64,000 nt of DNA from Ceratopteris richardii (Eukaryota > Streptophyta > Polypodiopsida > Polypodiales > Pteridaceae). Below the pieces are notes generated by a model, which saw only the letters and a list, made by a program, of their open reading frames with translations, did not search any database and was not told the origin of the DNA. The stretch spans positions 72,132,492 through 72,196,491 of the forward strand of contig CM035435.1 in assembly GCA_020310875.1 (NCBI GenBank). The letters are read 5' to 3'. The position numbers were made by a program, and so were the translations under genes. Shown piece after piece: positions 59,735 through 64,000 of this stretch (the first letter of the stretch is position 1; each line of letters begins with the position of its first letter).

Positions 59735-59746
59735 TGGTATTAGAGC
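59735..59746 (+). other. Copia 2 primer-binding site
   Basis: TGGTATTAGAGC, one C-to-T change from the standard initiator-Met site. Confidence 0.85.
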
Positions 59747-60087
59747 AGGTCGTCGCTTCATCTAGGGTGCCGTCGACACTCCTTCGGTTGCAGTCTCAGA
59801 ATCGCACAAATTTTGGTGAGCATACTCAGCGTGTTTTCGAGATCAAAACGGCTTCACTATATGGTGCCGAAATTGCGATCTGAACTCGTTTCAGCCTCCG
59901 AACGCACTATCACAGTGCTTGTGCAGGCTATTTTGTCTTTTTGTGCCAAAGGTATATACTAGTTTCTGTTCACCAATATAAGCGTCTCGAAGTCTGCTAC
60001 AGTTCTAGTGGAATTTTTCTGGGCAGTTCTGTTCAACCTTTTGAGATACAATCAAGTTTCTGCATCAAGGTATTTTAGTCATCGGCC

Positions 60088-63000
60088 ATGGCTGAAAGCA
60101 GTGATGTATTCCGCATGTTGGCTGTTGAGGATAAGTTGGATGGTACCAACTACCCGTTATGGGCTTATATGATGGGACATGTGCAGGTTGCAAAAGGAGT
60201 GTGGAACATTGTGCAGGGTGTCGAAAAACGTCCTATCACACCTGCAACTGTTACAACTACAGGTATTGAAGCTGATGAAGCTGTCGAAGATGATGATATT
60301 CTGCATATTCCTGTTCGTGCTGCGGTTTCTACTGCACCTAGTGCAGAGCAGATTTGCTGGGATGGCAGAGATGCCCATGCACATGCATTGATAGCTTTTT
60401 CTGTCAAACGTGCCATTATTCCTCACATTCGCTCTTGCAAAACAACTAAGGATGCTTGAGATACACTTACCACATTATACTAAGCTAGGAATGAGGCTCG
60501 TGTTGCTTACCTCCGAAAACAGTTGGAGAGTGAGCACATGAATGAAGGTGATTCTATGGACAGTTTCCTAACAAAGATCAAAGACTTGAAGGAACAGTTG
60601 ATTTTTGCTGATGAGGTTATACCAGATAGCTCACTTGTGCAGACCATTCTGAATGGTCTTCCTGATTCATATCAGAGTTTTGCTTCTACTCTTCGGTTGA
60701 TGATGAACGGCAATCTAAATGCCTTATCATTTGAGGAGTTAGTCTGTGTTCTGTTGTAGAAAGATCAGTCCAGGTAGAACAGGTCCATTATGCGAGTTGC
60801 AGATCAAGCTTTCCTGGCTAGTTAGAAGGGGAAAGGAAAATGGAGCTCTTCAACTAGTAAGCAGAAATCTGCTAATTCTGCATATTCGAAGAAGGAAGAT
60901 AAAGATGAGAAGAAATTAGAAAAGTAGAAATTGTTTTGCAAGCATTGTAAAGGGAACGATCATATCATAAAGAACTGTCCAAAAGTGGCTGCTAAAGAGC
61001 CAAAGAAGAAAGAGGTTGGAATGGTTGTTGCAGAGGCCTCTACACCAAAAATAGAGTTTGCTAATCTTGTGCAGGAAGAAAAAATGGGCATTTACTACTG
61101 TCTACAATTTTGACCCATCTTCTCATGAGCAGTGCATGTCTGCAGTAGACTCAGATGTTTGCCAGTATTTTGACAGTGGGGCGACCAAACATATTACCTC
61201 GTAGCACAGTTTCTTCTCTTCACTCGAGCGTGCCCCTACAGGGAATATTGTTACATGCGCCAATAACTCCTCCTATCCTATTATGGGAGTTGGTAAGATC
61301 ATTTTGACTACTATTGATGGTAGTTCTTTCACTTTGTCAGATGCTTTATTTGTGTCAGGGATCAAGAAGAACCTGTTATCAGTTTTTGCATTAGCCAAGA
61401 TTGGCTTGGTTTTGAAATTTGTTGATGACAGGTGTACAGTTCATGATCTGTCAAATGGCGATGTGATTATTACTTTTGGCATTTTATGTCGTGGGCTGTA
61501 TAAGCTCATAAACTATGAAAGATCTGTAAATGATTTGGCATGTGTAGTAAATGATTCTCAGGCTACGTCAGATGCAAAGCTTTGGCATGCACGCTTTGGT
61601 CATCTGAATTTTGCTAGTTTGCTACGCCTACAGAAATATGAAATGGTGTCCTCTTTGCCCAAACTTGAGGCACGTGGAAAACATGTTTGCGAAGGTTGTA
61701 TTTTGGGCAAAATGCAGCGTTTGTCCTTTCCAAAAGATGGTTCAGTTCGGGCTACTCATAAATTACAGCTTGTACATAGTGATGTTTGTGGTCCTATGCA
61801 GACACCTTCTTTTGGGAATTATCTTTACTTCGTGACTTTCATCGATGATTTTTCTAGGCATGCATGGGTATATCCATTGAAGGCAAAGTCTGAAGTTTTC
61901 ATGTGCTTCAAACAATTTTTGGTTTTGGCTGAAAATCTGTCAGCATGTAAAATGGGCACCCTCCGTTCTGATCGAGGGGGAGGGATATATGTCTTCTCAT
62001 TTTAATGCATTTTTGGCTGAACATGGGATAAAACATCAGTGTACAGTGCTATATACACCTCAATAGAATGGAGTTGTTGAATGAAAGAATAGGTCACTCA
62101 TGGAGATGGGGAGGTGTATGGTCAAGAGTCAGGCTTTACCACATAGTTTCTAGCTTGAGGCTGTCATGTGTGCAACATATGTACTGAACGGGTGTCCCAC
62201 TAAAGCGCTTCAGTCTATCACTCCATATGAGGCTTGGCATGACCGCAAGCCATCTGTTGCTCATCTGCGTGTTTTTGGTTGTTTGGCATATGCATTAGTG
62301 CCTGAACAATATCGTAGAAAATTGGATGATAAGGCAGTAAAATGTATTTTTGTTGGGTACAGTTCTGAAAGTAAAGGCTATCATTTGTATCATCCACAGA
62401 CTAAACGCATTCTGGTTAGCCATGATGTTGTTTTTGTGGAAGATGCTATTCAGCCATTGCTTTCATGTACTAAGGAGACATCTGTGAGCTCCAAAGACAT
62501 GTATGATACTTTGCTGCCTCTTTTTACAGGTGGACAGTCTAGTGCTGGTCCTAATGAGGTAACTTCTAAGCCTTTGCAGGTTTCATGTGATGATGCAGAT
62601 AATTCCATTTCTGATGCAAATGTACATGATGCACTTATTGATGAGAGAGCTGATATTGAGCAGGCAAGAACTATGCCAAAATGGCTGGTGCAGACCTTGC
62701 GTGACAACAAATTAGATGCACCTATGTCATATCGTACTCGTTTAGGCTCTCATAGTGCCTCTTTTGCATCAGATTGCTATGCTGTGGCTGCATCTAGTCT
62801 CTGTGATGAGAATGAGCCTGTTTTGTTTGATGAAGCACAAAATTCAGAAAATTGGATGGCTGCTATGCAATCTGAATATGATGCTATAATGAAGAATGGT
62901 ACTTGGTCTTTATGTGACTTGCCTCCTCGCAAGAAGGCCATCGGGACTAAGTGGGTATACAAGCTAAAGCGTAAATCGGATGGTACAGTTGACAGGTATA

Positions 63001-64000
63001 AGGCTAGGCTTGTTGCAAAGGGTTATGCACAGGAAAGAGGCATTGATTTTGATGAGACCTTTGCACCTACATGCCGTATGACTACTGTTCGGAGCATCTG
63101 TGCACTTACAACTCATCATGGTTGGAATGTACATCAGTTGGACATTAAAACAACATTTCTGAATGGTGACTTGCATGAAGAAGTGTATGTTTTTGAGCCT
63201 CGTAGCTTTGTGCAGAAAGGGCATGAAAACCGGGTGTGCACGTTAAAGAAGGCATTATATGGTTTAAAGCAAGCACCATGTGCTTGGTATGAGAAGATAC
63301 ATGCCTATCTGATTGCACATGGTTTTGAGAACGGTCCAACTGAAAGCACCTTATATGTTAAGCATGCTAATGATGTGCTTCGGATCATTGTTGTCTATGT
63401 TCACAACATGCTGCTCACTGGTCCTTTTGAGAAGCATATTGCTGATTTTGAGGCTGATTTGCATGCCTCATTTGAGATGACTGATTCGGGGCATTTGCAT
63501 CACTATTTGGGCATTCAGTTTATGCAAGTTGATGGTGGAATGGCTTTGTGTCAAATGAAATATATTGACACATTATTACAGTGTTTTGGCCTTGAAGACG
63601 GTAAGCCTATTGCCACTCCTATGGAGACAGGTTTATGATTGAGTCTTCATGATGGTGGAGATGCATTTGATGATGTTCTCTATCAGCAGGCTGTTGGATG
63701 CTTGATTTACTTATGCATTATTTGGCCATATATTCAGTTTGCTGTCTCACAGGTGAGCAGGTTTATGCATTGCCCAAGAGTCAAGCATTGGCAGGCAGTT
63801 AAGCACATCTTTCGCTATTTGAGTGGTACTCGGCTACTTGGGTTGTTTTATCCCAAGGGGGGATCACTACCGCCAGATTTGCATGCTTTTTCTGACTCTG
63901 ATTGGGCTGGTTGCTATGACACTCGTGTGTCCACTAGTGGCTTTTGCTTCATGCTTGGTAGCTCATGTATATCTTGGTTGAGCAAGAAGCAGCCTACTGT
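60088..64000 (+). pseudogene. Copia 2 gag-pol, broken, truncated by the window
   Basis: Gag starts at the ATG at 60,088 (MAESSDVFRMLAVEDKLDGT). CCHC knuckle CKHCKGNDHIIKNC lies near 60,940; protease FDSGATKHIT near 61,175; then integrase, RT and RNase H. Extra bases near 61,080 and 61,980 shift the frame relative to copia 1. Stops in gag, the protease flank and integrase are mostly CAG/CAA to TAG/TAA and TGG to TGA/TAG. From 62,166 to 63,638 a 490-codon frame covers the integrase end and RT, but the catalytic YVDD reads YVHN (near 63,400), so the RT is dead even where the frame is open. The TGA in GGTTTATGATTGAGT (63,636) is shared with copia 1. Confidence 0.93.

Larger units (their letters stand above)
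59503..64000 (+). mobile_element. Copia element 2 (same family as copia 1), cut by the window end
   Basis: The 5' LTR, PBS, gag and pol are all present and closely similar to copia 1. The sequence runs off the window inside RNase H (SCISWLSKKQPT), so the 3' LTR and target duplication cannot be judged. Confidence 0.92.

Overview
This window is transposon-dense nuclear DNA of a land plant. The evidence is the mix of Ty1/copia elements primed by initiator-Met tRNA, Ty3/gypsy chromoviruses, L1-type LINEs with a plant zf-RVT tail and long non-coding LTR elements. It is AT-rich and I found no intact host gene. The large genome, repeat density and copia protein style would suit a fern, lycophyte or similar plant, but the sequence alone does not settle the species.

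Layout. 1-3.6 kb: a minus-strand copia derivative whose single long frame fuses gag, a protease-like region and an RNase H connection, with integrase and reverse transcriptase deleted; upstream lie a 184-bp tandem repeat and a TATA motif. 3.6-7.6 kb: a minus-strand remnant of a non-coding LTR family (called LARD here, copy A). 7.9-11.4 kb: no recognisable gene, several short tandem duplications. 11.4-12.15 kb: a LINE fragment. 12.5-13.0 kb: a CA/CATA microsatellite. 13,456-20,016: a complete, young non-coding LTR element (LARD C) with a perfect 5-bp target duplication, a tRNA-like Pol III box pair in each LTR and an array of four antisense tRNA-like modules in its leader.

20,294-49,818 is a nest built in one chromovirus. 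A copia element (20,380-25,532) and a second gypsy element (25,655-32,030) sit in its 5' LTR. A third non-coding element (LARD B, 35,100-48,928) sits in its RNase H region. Each insertion has a recognisable target duplication (the LARD B one has a mismatch). After LARD B inserted, a 3.85-kb block spanning the chromovirus/LARD boundary became three tandem copies. The internal joints carry a 58-bp segment that is inverted relative to the outer edge of the last copy.

49.8-56.1 kb: decayed gypsy gag, two copia remnants in opposite orientation, and a copia LTR/PBS/gag fragment. 56,144-58,333: a 5'-truncated LINE inserted at the loop of a perfect 12-bp palindrome. 59,503 to the end: a second member of the 20.4-kb copia family, cut by the window edge.

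The coding parts are almost all broken. In the two related copia copies most in-frame stops are CAG/CAA to TAG/TAA or TGG to TAG/TGA changes, as expected from deamination of methylated cytosine. LTR divergence gives a rough order: LARD B and copia 1 are older (about 4% between LTRs), LARD C is younger (3 differences in 449 bp), and the triplication is recent (under 0.5% between copies).
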